From Paragordius varius (taxonomy: Eukaryota > Nematomorpha), in assembly GCA_964247055.1 (NCBI GenBank), contig OZ176056.1, positions 3,844,001 through 3,908,000 of the forward strand: a DNA stretch of 64,000 bases, written 5' to 3'. This document shows positions 34,378 to 48,906 of the stretch, piece after piece (position 1 is the stretch's first letter; every line of letters begins with the position of its first letter). The translations under genes and the position numbers were made by a program. The notes beneath the pieces are model-generated. The model was not told where the DNA came from. It did no database searches and worked only from the letters and a program-made list of their open reading frames with translations.

Positions 34378-36294
34378 AATAAAAAATGGAACCAGTTGGC
34401 AAAAATAGAGAGGGTATAATCTAGATCTGATTCACAAAGATTAAAAATCATGAAAAAATGCTCTACTGTACAGATAAAATATAACAAAAGGAAGAATAAT
34501 AATTCTTTTAATATTTCGGACGTCGTTCAACAAAAATCGTCCGTACGAACTATGAATGACCAAAATTAACGTAATAAATGCTTTTGTCCATAAAAATTGC
34601 TTTTTATATATTTAACTAGTTTCATATGATAATTAGAACTTTGAATACTCACAAATTTACTCCCTAGCATAAAATACTTTGAGACCAGAAAAAAGGCGAG
34701 GGCATTTTAGTTTCGTAACAATCAATCCATTTATAATATTGATCAATTAAAATTGAAACAGACACCAAGTCATTAACAATTTTTTTTAACTTGGAACCAA
34801 TTTGTAAAAAAAGTAATTTATTGCTATAGATAACATCTATTTAGATAGCAATGTCGCTATTCTATACACACCAAAAACGATGTACAGATAAACATAAAAT
34901 AATAATTATCTCGATAATTTTTTAGCAATTGATTTAGTAATTTAGCAAATCATTGAGCAAAAACCCCCTGAGTCTTAACTAAGTTATTTTATTGATAAAC
35001 ATTTTTACAATCCATATAGGTAACGATAAAATCCCCACCACTTGCAAGGAATTTTCCCAAATCAATATGAAAATAAAATATTGTCTACTAATGCAAATTC
35101 TTTATAGAGTTGTGGCTTGTATTCGACTCTATCCAATCTATATATTAATTAAAATGTAAAATATTGGTTTAAAGGCATTTTAGGAAACGGGTAACTTTTA
35201 AATTATTTCTTATCAGTTATATTCAAATATTAAAACCGCCGTCCAGGGGCCGTATGCGCCCCTAAAAGTGCTATTTATGGTCCCGAAGTACTTATTTTAT
35301 AAATACCTGCAAATGTATCAAATAGCATTAAAATATTATCGGTATTATGGCCCTTGAGACAAGAATAATAATTTTTTACCCTTTGAAAAGTCAGTACCAT
35401 TGATCTATATTAAACACTCTTACCTAACACAAATATTTGTTAAAATAACCTTAGTATTCTCAAAATTAAAAATTATATTTAAGTTCCTTTTAGTATTTAG
35501 CTTTGGGTCAAGAGGTAATTCACGTTAAGTAACTAATTCAATCTGAAAATTTTTTAGCCTTAAATTTAATCATGTCCATATAAATTTACTAAAATATTTT
35601 TTAAAATTAGTTCCACTGTTTTATTCATATTTTTTGTGATTGAACGCAAAAAATCTAGGTAAATACGCCTCTTCTCGATAAATAACTTTTAATGATATCC
35701 ACCCCTTTTCAAATTTGTTCAATTTATTCACAAATTGGCATGTCTAGTAGACTATTATATATAGCTATTTCATAAAAATTCGTTGCGTTGTTTTCTAACC
35801 CAAACATTTTATTTGTGGAAATGATATTGGTAATCCATTTTGCCTACTAGAGGCAAAAATGTATTAAAATAAACCCCAAATATTTTTTATGAGTGGGCTG
35901 ATTGGTCATAATTGCTATTTATAAAAAAAACCATTTTATACGTTTTTATAATTCGAGGCTCTAAAATTAACCAAAGCTAGACACGAAAAGGTTTTTTCAA
36001 ATTCAATAATAAAAAATGGAGTCAATAATATTTAATGACATTATAATTTTGAGAGTTTTACAAATTAGTATCGGCAAATAGTTTATTCACTTAATTTAAA
36101 TTCTTTTATATTTTTTCTATAAATGACCCTGATATTTATATTACCTTAAACCTTAAATATTTATGACGAATTTAAATTATTTTTGGAGCCAATACCTACA
36201 TCAAATAAAACATAAAAATTTAGCTTCTAATTGTAATTTGGCAGCAGCCTCTCATGTATTTTATTGAGGCGATGTTTGAAAATATTTCGAATTA
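34378..36294. other. Gene-free stretch within the transposon cluster
   Basis: AT-rich, with no coding frame recognised. A GC-richer word, CCAGGGGCCGTATGCGCCCC at about 35,246-35,265, contains a 6-bp stem (GGGGC/GCCCC) and could be the end of another hAT-type element. Confidence 0.4.
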
Positions 36295-37308
36295 CCTGGG
36301 CAACAAATACCACTCGAGTTTTTTTCTGATATTTACCATCATTTTAACAGTAAATCAGAAATAAAAAATTCACCTAAGAATTTTGTATAGTTTGATTTTT
36401 TTATTATGCGTCCTCTTTATCAAAATTTTACTAAAAAATGTTTTCTTTGAAAATATACAAGAAATGCCCGTTTTTAATATATCTTTCGAAAGACTAAAAA
36501 TTCTATAAGATGCAGACTATTATTCACATTAGGAAGCGACCCGCTAAGCTAAAGCGTTTTTCTTATATATTTTTAAAACTAATGGATAAAAATGGCTCAC
36601 TTGTCTTAATGGGTGATTAATGTCCAAAAAAGATAACACAAGAAAGTTTTTTTGATTAAAACATTCATTTATTGCTTTAATGCCATTCAAAACAGCCATT
36701 TTTAAGATTTTTGTTTTTTTAAAAAATTATCATCTCATCAATATTGATTTTTTTCTTTAGTTGGCTTATATTTCAAAATATCAAAGACTAAAAACAAGGT
36801 TTAAGGTATTTTTGCTAATTTTAACGATTATGTAATATATTTACAGTATAACTATGCATATTAGTATCCACTATGATGATAAAAATTTTTATTAAAAAAG
36901 CACACCATAAGCTTTTTCAAGGGTTTTTTTTTTAAATTTATACTAATGTAACCCTTAAATTATATTAAAATAATTTATATTTTTAAATTAGTTATATTTA
37001 TCTTAATTAAGGGTAAATTACGACCTTATACCAAATAATACATCAGATTGGTTTAAATGACTAACCAACATTTGAAAGATACAGTTTTTCCACTCTTTCG
37101 AATGATATTGAATACATGGGCTCTATATCTAAAACTTTAATTTTGAATCGGGTTTATTGTTAAATCGGAGTCAAAAATTATCGATAAACCCTAATAATAA
37201 AATTATTGGGTGTTAGACCGATTGTCTTTTCAGATATACCATACTTGAATGAAATAATTTTTAAATTCACAAGAATGGCAGTTAAAAGTATTTATTGTCT
37301 AGCTAGTG
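36295..37308. mobile_element. 1,014-bp TTA-flanked DNA transposon, copy B (inverted to copy A)
   Basis: It is flanked by TTA (36,292-36,294 and 37,309-37,311). It is the reverse complement of the element at 17,771-18,836: for example AAACTTTAATTTTGAA and CTCTTTCGAATGATATTGAA here match the reverse of 17,940-17,990. No transposase frame is seen. Confidence 0.78.
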
Positions 37309-37439
37309 TTATATAGGCATTAAATCTATTGCAAAAAGCTAATGTATTTCCAACCTATAACGTATAGATAAACTAACACATGACAGGTTTAACAAGATGT
37401 TCATGATTTTAGTGTTAAAACAATTTAATCTAACGGGTA

Positions 37440-37870
37440 TTATATAAACGATATAAAAAAATTAGAACATTAGTATGAAAAACAACCAGTTAAGGATATG
37501 ATCAAATTAATTTCGTTACCCCATAGTCCATATTTAACTAACAAAATATCTAAAATTTTAAGTATTTTTAATAATAAAACGGGCCGTCCCGATAAAAAGA
37601 TAAACAATATTTATAATAAAATTAAAAGTTAAAATTGATCGATCATATTTATTGTTTTCAATGTGGAATGTGCTATATTGGTCAAAGTAAAAAATTGAAA
37701 CACATATCACACCAAGTTTATTGAAAAATCTAACAAAAAATAGTTCCATTGCTAAACATGATTACTTAATTCTAATGATATAGTTTGTATCCCTAATAAC
37801 CATTACATAATCAATTGAGATATTAAAAATAGTACTAACACTTTAATCGGTATTGGTACATTATCAACCC
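37440..37870 (+). mobile_element. Penelope-like element remnant (GIY-YIG endonuclease end)
   Basis: A plus-strand frame reads YCFQCGMCYIGQSKKLKH, matching the C-x2-C-x-x-YIGQT-K start of the GIY-YIG endonuclease at the C-terminus of Penelope-like elements. Upstream, KLISLPHSPYLTNKISKIL resembles the linker between their reverse transcriptase and endonuclease. Downstream SSIAKHDY fits the A-x-H helix. It is a broken fossil. Confidence 0.65.
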
Positions 37871-39006
37871 CGATTGGAAAAGCGTGTTTTAAATAGTTTT
37901 ATTTTTATTGATATCGCCATTTTGAGTTCTGAAACTAGTATATTTTTATCGTGTTTTATAATACTCAAATAAAATTTTTATCTAAAAATATTAAAATGTA
38001 AAATAAAAGAAATTCTCAGCTTAAACTTTTTTGCCATACCTAAAATAACCGGCAAAAATATATTTGGACAAAATGAAAATTAACTTTAGAGAGCTTTTGA
38101 ATTCCATTTTAGGAGAAATCGATATTAATTTTATGTGAGCCCTTTGATTCGATTGTGTAAAAACTAATATTAGTTTTATCCAATGCAGGAAAACAATGAT
38201 TACAGCTTTCAATACATTAGTATATTAACAAGTTTTGGCTAGTTATAAAACCAACCCAAAATGAAATCGTATACGAAAAAAGAAAAGGTAATTTAAGATT
38301 GTTAACTAAAAACTTATAGTATTATATTGTTCAAGTTGCCTGTAGAAAATATACCCCAATAGACAAATAATGATTTGGCTTTTCATCTAAATGGATATTG
38401 GAGTTAATTCTTAGTTTTAATGTTAAATTCCTATATATCGTTAATATTATTTAGCAAAAAAATTTTTTTGTCAACCAGATATCTCAAATTTCTATTTTTT
38501 ATCTATAATTTAACTGAGACATAAGACATCACGTAGACTTTACCCAATTTAATCCTTTCCCTTGGGAAATTTTGTAGTGAAAAAATAAAATTTAATTAAA
38601 GTTTTTAATAAATCACGAAAGATGTCAAATTTTGTCGGTGTTTTTCCTATATAATAAAATCATAAAACTAAGCATCTTTAAATTATATCAATAAGGTTCA
38701 TTTTAAAGCTTTACGCTTAACACCATTTTAAAAAGATAGTTTAGTGGGGAATGATTTAAACTTATTTGGATTATGGCTATCATTAAAATAAATATTGGTG
38801 ATATAACAGTTAATTAATTTATATAATTAAAAACATGGATAATACAATTGGTTTGAATATTTGGAATCAAAGGCTCACTCGACAATAAAGACAGATTTGG
38901 GTTGTTTAAATTTTTTAATAAAAATCGAAAACTAAATTAACCGTCTTGCAATCCAAAATTATACCGAAAATCCGGTTGCATTTCAAATATTTCCTTATTT
39001 ATAATG

Positions 39007-39288
39007 CTATTAAAATTTTACGGATAAAACGTGAAAATATAATGACATATATTTTTTGCCAAAGATAACCACACTCTAAATCTAAAACCTTAATTATTTT
39101 TATATAAAATATTTAACCACGATTAATATAAGATTGGTTGTGTTACCAATAATCATATCTATCCCATACATTGCACTATTAAACAATGAGTTAAAATTAA
39201 AAAATATAAGATTAAAAAATTAAGGTTGTCTTTTGGAAAAAATATTTGTCTTTATATTTTTACAGTTTCAAATATATAATGATTTTAA
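39007..39288. repeat. Diverged MITE family 3 copy
   Basis: Blocks AAAGATAACCACACTCTAAA and AAGGTTGTCTTTTGGAAAAA are inverted to each other, as in the copy at 12,694. The ends are eroded. Confidence 0.6.
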
Positions 39289-42200
39289 CAAATGTTATTG
39301 TCTTCAATCAAAATCTTATCATCATAAAGAATAATTTTGTTCATTTTTAGCAAATGCTTAAATTAAAATAGATCCCCTCCATATTAGCTGACTAAAACAA
39401 CTCCTTGCCCTATTTCTATCCTCTGAAATATATATGATAGAAAAATGCATAATAATTTTTAGGGTATTTTTGGTTAAGAAGCTCACGGGTAATTTAAAGA
39501 GAGAGAATTTCACTTTTGTGTTGCTTTCCTTTTGAAAAGTCCCAAAATTAGCACTCATAATACCGAATATATTTTCTTAAACAAAATATGTAATGTTGTA
39601 TTATTAATTACATCATTTCTATATTAAATTTATGTTTAGATGTGTGCCCTGAAAAATTGTAATAATCAATCTTAAAATTACCGAAAAATTTTGTGATTGC
39701 CTTGTAGGCTAATAGAATTAGATATTTTTGAAAAAGTGCATATTTTACCTAAAAAAATTAATCGTGATGAAGCCGATTTTACGGTAATACTGGACGGATA
39801 AAAGCGCTGAAAAGTAGTTCTATCAAAAACAAAAAAGATTTTTATACTTCAAATTTAATTAGATATATTGTATCTAAAAATACTAATAATTTAAAAATCC
39901 ATCATATATTTGTAATTCATATGTCACAAATTCAACACTTTTGTCTTCTTTTAAATCCCATCGGCTTACAAAATTTATCAATTTTTATGAAAAGTAATTG
40001 ATATAAAATCCATGTTTTTTAGTCCCCTGCCCAACCATTTTTCTAAATCGGATAAAAATTATACTCTTTGCAAAGTTTTCATCCCAACAATCTTTCACAC
40101 TTAAATCATATTTATTGATATTTTTCTAAATAGTAATATGGCGCAAAGCTTTTTTAAAAACAAAATTTTGTTTAAATTTAGGTTTATTTTGATAATATTT
40201 TTTGTCGCTTAAAAAACAGAGGTTTGCAAAAGATATTCTATTAAATTAATAAAATAAAATATAGTAAGACTGTTTGATGTTATTTTATTTGCATGAATAC
40301 ATTATAATATTTGGGCTTTGGGAAAACTATTTAATTGTTAAATTTTTTACCGATTACAAAGATATGGTTCATTCATATAAGTTTTTGGTTGTTTGATTTA
40401 TGTTATCTATTATAACGAAAACGAAATTTTTGTAGGGTTATCATGTTTTAACAAAAAAATATATTCAAAACAAATTAACTTAATTTATGACCAACCCATA
40501 CATAACACAATTTAAGCAAACTTGCATGTTGCTATATCAATATTTTTGCATTTCAACCCAAACATGTTATTAGAATAAAAAGATATAACATTTTTTTTAT
40601 CTATTTTACTCATCTTTTATTATTTTTGCACATTATGTTATTTATATTTTTGATATCATTACTAAAAAATAAATGTTAGTTTATGTTTTTTTAGATATTG
40701 CGTTTTCAGGATTCCAAGGTCAGTGTACTACATTTCAAATTTTATTGTTGTGTTTGAGGCCCATGATTGCACATATCTTTTTTTTGAAGGGTAAAAATGT
40801 TTAGATAAAAATTTTATCCTACATTTTTTTGCCTTTAAAATTACTGTTGTAGCATAATTATTTTTGTAAGAAACACACACACACACTCACCAGATAACAG
40901 ACTTAATTTTTTTGCTAATACTAAAAAATAACTTATTTATCTATTTGGCCCAGCCTCGTGTTTAATTTATGGGAAAAAATGTGCAGTGGTTTTATTAGTT
41001 TACTGGGCGTTTTTTTTACATCTTTGGTGGTGTTTAACAAGAATATTTTAATTTATATAAAACGTAAAATAAAATTTTATGATTCCTGATTCCATATGTT
41101 TTAGGTAATATATCAGTCAGATTCCATAAATAAAGGTGGAATTAATAATTACATAGCCTATTTTGAAATAAGTATGGTGCAAATAATCTAACGACTCTGT
41201 CAGAACTAGTTACCTTTTCATATTTTAAGCATCTATGAGATTTTTCATTTTATCTGTTACATTTTGAAATAAAACACCGTATTTTTATCTCAGCAATTTT
41301 CGGAAAAATGTGACTAATAAAAACGGAAAATTTTGCATATGAATATGTAAATTTAATATCCTTTAATCCACTTGTAAATACAGAAATGGCCTATAATTGG
41401 TCTCGTTATTGTATTGGCTTTTAAAGCTAGTTTAATACGTGAGCATACAGATCATTCCATGGACACATAATGAAAAATTAATTTTTTTCCGAATTTTTTA
41501 TTAACAATAGAATACTGTTAGCGTAGTTTTAGGATTTATTGAAAATTAAAATATTGATGGCTATTTAAAGTTCAAAAATTAAAAAAAAATAATATTACTA
41601 GAATTATTCACCAAAATTTGTTTTGCTTTTAATTACATATAAAAAAATTGGCATAAATGTAAAAATAAATACTATTAATATTGTAAAACTAATCAATATT
41701 TGACAGGATTTTAGTAATTTTTCATTTGTTTCAATTGCATCTGAGGCGTAAATTTAGATTCTAGAAGGTAGAAAACTCATCCATTTATTTTATTTTAACA
41801 AGTGTACCAAGTTTATGCGCATCATACAAACTATAGAAAAGAATAGAGCTCAAAAGTGATATGTTAAAGCCAATCCACTTTAATGTTTTTAATGGTTGAT
41901 TAATTAGTGCAAATAAAATTCCTGTATATTTTCCGTGGGTTATTTATATAATTATAACTGTGTGGGTAATGATAACGTGGCTGTATTAATTGAATACAGA
42001 TTAATCGAAAATACGGTATTAAATAATAAATTCTTTAAAATTTTAATTTTGAAAACTATTGTCAGGAGTCCCCCTTTTAACAGAAATAAACGATTTAAAT
42101 GATCATTGGTTTATTTACCTTTAATTTCTATACTTAGTATACATATGTCCTTATATATATTTGGCATAGGCTTCATCTAATAAATTTTAAAGTCTATTGT

Positions 42201-45200
42201 CATCTATTATAAGAATTTTGTAAATAAAAAATTCGTCGCATATGTTAAAATTTTTAGAATAAAAAACCACAATAGTCATTTACATCAAAATATTTTAGTA
42301 TTTCTTTGTTATATAATATATATACCGTTTTTAATTAATTAATCGGTCAAATTTTAATTAATTTTAATATCCAATTTTAAAAATAGAAAAATTGTGGTAA
42401 TTAATTGCTAATCAATAAAACCTACTGGCCTAAACTGTATGATATTGTTATAATAGACTTAAATATGTATTTTATAAATCATATTAATCCGCTTTTGTTT
42501 CACAATGAGTTTTAAAAGAGTTTTCATTGTTTATTTAATGGACGCCATTAATTTATAAATTTCTAAATTATAATTATATATCAATGGTGTTAACATTAAC
42601 TGTTTCTATTTATATTAGGGTATCTTTTTTAAAATAATGGGTAGAATTTTTTGTGAGTATTTTCTTTAAAAATAAATTATGTCCTTGAATTATTTGAATA
42701 TCATTTACTTTTGTTAGCGGCATTTGGAATATTAGACACTTAAACATATTAACAAATATTATATCATATATTTTATCGAACAACCAGAGGCGTAGCTAGG
42801 GGGGTTAATGAGTGGTCATAACCACCGTTTATATTTGATTATTTTTTAATAATGCAGGGGGTACCGGGTTTCAGAAAACAATCATATTTCTCAGAAATAG
42901 TTAAAACAAATGGGTTATCTCAAAAAACCTATCACAAAAGCTTTTTGTTACTGTATAAAATGGCATTAGATGGTTAAATAATTGAAAACCTCACAATGTT
43001 TATCTTGGAATAATAGTTAACACACTCTAATAATTAGACATTTCAACATGATTGATTGATTGAGACATAATACAAAAACCGGCAAAATTGGTTAAAGTTA
43101 TATTCAAAGGATATTTTGCATCAGAAAATAAGGTAAGCCACACCATTTAAAATCTGAATGACAAAATAAATAACGTCCTTGACTTATTATGTTTCATAGA
43201 AAAATAATATTAATTTTATATATGTCAGTCTGTGTACAATATTTATATCCATTAATAAAAATATATTTCAAATGATTTTTAAATCATTTAAAATGAATAT
43301 GAGAGAGAGGGAGAAAGAAATAAATCTTTGAGAGAAGGGATTCGATTCTATAATAATAAAGTAGACCGTGAATGAATCAAACAAAAGTAAGATGGTGGAA
43401 TGATACATATAGGTCAATTGACATATAAAATTTAATTTTCAGGCGAACATGCATATTCCACATCCATTTTTTTCAGTAATGATTTCGTTTGTAATAAAAA
43501 AACTTTTTTAATTTTAAAAAAAGAGCTCTTACAGGCACTGAAATATTATTATTTGTGGTAATTCGATATTTTTACCAATTCAATACTATTGTTATTTTTA
43601 GGTAATTATGGTTTAGCTAATATAAGTATCCATTTAGTTCTTTATATTGCAATGAATAATTTCTGAAACCATCTAAAATGACATACTTCCCCTACCCCAA
43701 AATATAAATATGGGTTGTTGAACAAAAAAACCTAAATTAATAATTTAAATTTTTTCTGAATTTCCTTAAAATGTTTTTAAGTCTAATCGTTAAATTACAC
43801 AGATTCTATCTAACATTTTGAATGTCAATAAATTTATCTATCAAAAATTAAGTTTAATTGTAAACATATGTCCATTTTATTAAGTTATAATACCCAAAAC
43901 GTCATATAAGTTTTCATTTTGAGACACATATTATCAAATAATTATCAAACATTATTTTTTTTTGACGTCTTGTTCTTTTAATTAAAATCAAAAATAATTC
44001 GGATATTCAATTTTGACACAAGAATATTTTCCCTTAAAATTAAATATTTTTTTTACAATAAATTAATATTATAAAACCATGTGAATATGCATGGCCCTGT
44101 CAATAAACCAGTTCAAGCGGCTTAAATGTCTAAATTTCTTAAAAAAACTCTAGTGTGAAAAATAAACCATTATTTTCGTGGTTTATAATTTAATAATTTA
44201 AAATAAGTGGTGGGCAATAAAATTGGCTTAATTTCTTTAGAAAATGTGGTCAATTTACATGAAAGTCACTAAAAACACTTTTAACCATCAAACATTTCTC
44301 CAATCCTAACAAAATTATTATTAATCTAAACTTGATCAACAAAATAAAATAAGGTCACTCTTTGTCAACTACTAGATACTATTTAATGTTAAATTAAATT
44401 ATTGCATAAAGAAAGAGAAAAACTGCAATTATGTTAAGTAATGAAATACACTATTTACCATTTTCCAGGTATATAAAATTCATGTTTAATATCGAAAGAA
44501 ATCCCTCTTTTTGTGGACCATAAAATTTTGATTATATATATAAAGAACGATCTTTATTTGTGATAATGAGAAATAAAAATAAAATATAACCTAGTAAAAA
44601 TACACATTTTTATATTCCAGTTTTTTAAGGTAACTAACAAACTAAGTATGTAATAACATTCAAGGTTTTCTCAGAGCTTGGCACTGAAACATGATATAAA
44701 ATATTTTTTGCACAATACTTACATAATTGCAAGAAAAAAATTTAAATGACCTTATTTTTTAATGCTGTATATGGAATATATTTTTAAAAAATATGCCTCT
44801 GTGATATTTTTTATTGAATAATGTCATTTAGTTGCTCTCAGGCTTTGAAACAAAATAGTTATGGCAAAAATTAATCAAGTTGAATTAATTTACAATACAG
44901 TAACGAACACTATTTTAGACAATATCCATATTTTGAATGGCTCAAAGAAGGGTATTTATTTTCATGTCAGTAGTTGCATGAGATTTTGTTTTTATTGCTT
45001 AATTTATAAAAATTTTGGAAAAAATTAGAATGGTCAATTAAATATGTAACCAATCAAATGAAAAATCTCACATACATGGCTTCAATTAAAATACAGTTAT
45101 GACTTATAAATAAGGATCGTTACAGTTTGAAAAAAGTTTGCTTTTTACACATTTGGGAAGAAAAATCCAATATTTTTTTTTATTTTTAGAGATTAAGAAA

Positions 45201-46712
45201 TAACAGTGTGGTAACTTATGTGGCTCCACACCACACATACATAATACTTTAAATTTTATTATAAAGGCAAAAAAATGATTGTTTTGGGGAATAAAAAATG
45301 TTATAAAAAGGGAATTTCCATCTCGAAAATGCACATGAAATATGCAGCAATATAATTTGGGCTAAATTGGTATTATTAATATTAGTAGAAAAAAAAACAG
45401 CAAAGCATCTTTTACAAGTAAAAATAATGATGGTTTCTCACTCTGTGTGTAGTGGATGGATAACAGATAAAATACCCAATAATTTGGGGTTATTTTCATG
45501 TACATATGAAAGAAAAAAACCTCATTTAACAGTAAACACATATAATACCATATAATATAATATATTCAAAAAAAAATAACGTTTAGTTTGCTAACCAAGC
45601 AACCACATAATACCCCACACTAAATGCTAAAAAATTCCCAAATTATATATAAAATTTATCCCCATATTACATTTTTATGTGTATGAAGAAAAAGTGCAAA
45701 CATAAGAATCGCATTTTATACCAAGCTTTACTTAAATTTCCCCAATAACCTTGACATAGAAATACGAAAAAAAGACTAGTTTTTTTTAAACTTGGAAGTC
45801 AGCCCCCTCCATATAAAAATCTATTATATTTTAACAATCTTTATTTATAATGCAATATTTTTTTTCGTGGTTATTACTTTTTTTAAGGAGTTGTTGTTTT
45901 GAAAAGTTACGGATGTTTTATAATATATATCCATGCACTTGATAAAGACATCAAAAAAGATATTATTATATAATATTTGGAAATACTTTAATTACAGTAA
46001 AATACATAAAATATAATTATTTTCATTTTAACATTGATCATATATTTTAACCTAGATATTTTTCGATTAAAAGTTTTTTTTTTCGATATCCATATATATA
46101 TAACATGTTAGATCAATAGTGATAATAATTGCTTTTATGTAATTTTGCTGACCTATGATTAAATGTTAAAATAAATTTACAATATATATATAAATATTTT
46201 CTTACAATAATATTAAAAATATCTAACGTTTCATTTATATAAAGCAAACTATATCTTTCCCTATCATATTATTCAGAACCAATCTTTGGACTATTCTTAC
46301 TAAGGTTAGAATTTTAATTTAAAAATTTTAAATAACTTTATTGAAAAAGGGTAAGATGGGAATAATCTTATTTGCATTTTCAGGTATTTTCATTTTTTAG
46401 CGAATTATATATTAAATCAACTATTCATGTCAACGTTTAAATATTAAAAGTGTCGAATACAAATAACTTGGTTAGCCGCATCTCATAGACAATAAAAATT
46501 TACTTTCACTTTAATTAACTAATCTTATAGTGCATTAAAATAATTAACCCTTTAATAGTTTTTAATCAATAGAAATAAATTTTCTGACTAAATTAAACCA
46601 TGAATATATAATCTAATCATAGGTTGAAGGCAAAATGAAATTAATTATTATATTTAATTTTAACACAATTTTGTATGTAAAATATAATTTCGAATTATTT
46701 CCAATTTTTTAA

Positions 46713-46767
46713 AATTTTTAGCGGGCCGGATTTATTATGAAGCATTGCGGGTTGGACACCCTCGGGT
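46713..46767. repeat. End fragment of a hAT-type MITE
   Basis: AGCGGGCCGGATTTATTATG followed by GCGGGTTGGACACCCTCGGG resembles the GTTGGACACCC terminus of the copy at 62,294. Confidence 0.5.
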
Positions 46768-47947
46768 CTAAATATATATAATAAGGTTAAAATATTTAAA
46801 TATTTTAAAAAAGTGATTTTTTTTAAGAATTTTATGCTGATATTTAACCATTTTTCCACCCAATTAACCAGTTTATTATAATACAATACAAACTAAAACC
46901 CCTAGGAAATATATTTTTTAAACCACCCCCTAAACATCATCTTTGTAGAGCGAGAGTTATGGCAAAACTAATTGTCAATTAATTTCGATTGTGTGTTTGG
47001 GGTCGGGGGATGTCAATCAAATATATCGATTCATCTATAGGGCTCTCTCGTCAACAAATAAGATTTTTATATTTTTATTTATTATTCTAAACAATGACGT
47101 TAAAATTTTCAAATGATTCAATGTTTGTCCTTTAAAATCAAATGAAAATAATTTTATAATTTTAATCAACCCTATGCGAATGTTATCTCAAAGAATATGA
47201 TGTCGTAATATATCACAAAAAACCCTATTTTATAGATGATTTTAAAATTTCATAACAATTAATTAGGTTTTTAATTGTTTTATATATAGTATCTAAATAA
47301 ACTCCTTTTAACACTAATTAACCAATATTTTAATTTGTTGGTTTATAATAAATTTTTATATAAAAATTTAACTAAGCTGAACCATGATAACATACGATTA
47401 AAAACTATTAAATGGTCATAAATATTTTATTATGACCAGTATTCGGCCAATTAAACAATAAATTAAATGAAATTATTTGTAATTAATATTAATATTTGAT
47501 CTTAAATATATTTTTTATTTTAAAAATTAAAAGTGTTAATTAGCTATTTATTTGATGTAATTGTCCAAAATTATGTAGTATTAAAATAACTTCATAGAAT
47601 ACTCAAAATTATAATTTAATTTAATTTTCAAATCGTATATCTCGTATTAGCCAAGTTTTGCGGGTTTTATTAGATAACTCATACAAATTTTTACTTACAT
47701 ATTTAGAAAAATGTCATTTTAGAGGTTGTGTTGTCTTATATTAAAATTATTATTTTTAACAAAAAATATATTCAATTTATGGCAGTTATTGAAAACAATA
47801 TTTTTGGCTTAAGAAACTTTTTTAGGCGATATCTATTCTTTATAGTTAGTTAAATGTGACTTTTGATTAGGCAATAAAGAAAATGAATATATAAAATGTG
47901 ATCAAATAATTTTGGTTTTTTTCAAGTTTAAATTACACATAAAAAGG

Positions 47948-48190
47948 CCACGGGTGTTCGACATGCGGCCGTACAAATGGATTTCTACAGCCCGCTAGTA
48001 ATATAAAATACAAATTTTTACGGAATTTAAACAAAAAAAATTTTATTAAACAAATTTTTTATTCAAATTTTGGCAAGGAGCTAGCACAAATGTTAAAATA
48101 AGTAGTTGTTTTTAAAGTCTTAAATCTATGATTCAATAAAATATTTGTTATTGCCCATATATTTCCAAATGCGGCTAGCCGGTTTTTTTT
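47948..48190. repeat. Degraded hAT-type MITE
   Basis: The left end, GGGTGTTCGACATGCGGCCG followed by CAGCCCGCTAG, and the right GCGGCTAGCCGG words resemble the same family. It abuts the family 1 MITE at 48,230. Confidence 0.5.
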
Positions 48191-48229
48191 CCCTAAAATA
48201 AAGGCGAATTTTTATATATTTCATATATA

Positions 48230-48472
48230 CCATATACACTTCAAATTCACCCTTGAACAATTCAAATTCACCCTAAAATATTATGTGTTTTAGGGTTAAT
48301 AACACATCATTACTATGCAATATTCCTTTATGGCACGGCTTATTTTTTTTTCAGTATCATGTTTAGGTTAAATTTAATTCATTTTTTTGAAATTTTTTAA
48401 AACATTTATTTTAAGGTGAATTTTAATTGTTGGGTAATTATAATTTTTTGAGGGTGAATTTTAAGTTAGGAG
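48230..48472. repeat. MITE family 1 copy
   Basis: The left end is CCATATACACTTCAAATTCA, then CCCTTGAACAATTC. The right end keeps only a diverged GGGTGAATTTTAA. The internal block TTTATGGCACGGCTTA matches the other copies. Confidence 0.75.
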
Positions 48473-48654
48473 ACTTTTTATTAGTTAATAATATAATCAA
48501 CTTAAAAGCTGCACCACCAAGTCTTTGAATTATAAATATTTACAACCTTCCCCATATTGGAAATATTAATTTAATATACTCTCACGCCCAATTTTTGAGA
48601 TAAATTAGGATTAAGTATTTTAATCATTTACATTTAATTAAAAACCGACAAAAC

Positions 48655-48906
48655 CTGACAATATAATGACAATTAAAAAATGAATGATACTTCTTAAATC
48701 TAGATTCATTTTATTTATAACTCATTTTTTAAGACTGCAAAGTATGAGATAAAGATGTATATGGAGAACATGATCAAATATGTATATTTTAAGATTGTAA
48801 TTAAATGATTATTATTATAGGATAAATTAAGACTAAAGGAAGTGTGGTTGTCGTTTAAAAAAATGTTTCTATCGCTACTTTTTGTCCGTATAATTTCAAT
48901 TTACCG
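48655..48906. repeat. MITE family 3 copy
   Basis: The right TIR, CTTTTTGTCCGTATAATTTC then AATTTACCG, and the internal GATTGTAATTAAATGATTAT match the copy at 12,694. The left TIR is partly lost. Confidence 0.7.

Noticed and set aside
45104-45555. Minus and plus frames of 62-76 codons in the gene-free region
   Set aside because: No initiating context, no conserved motif and no splice-linked neighbours; likely chance.
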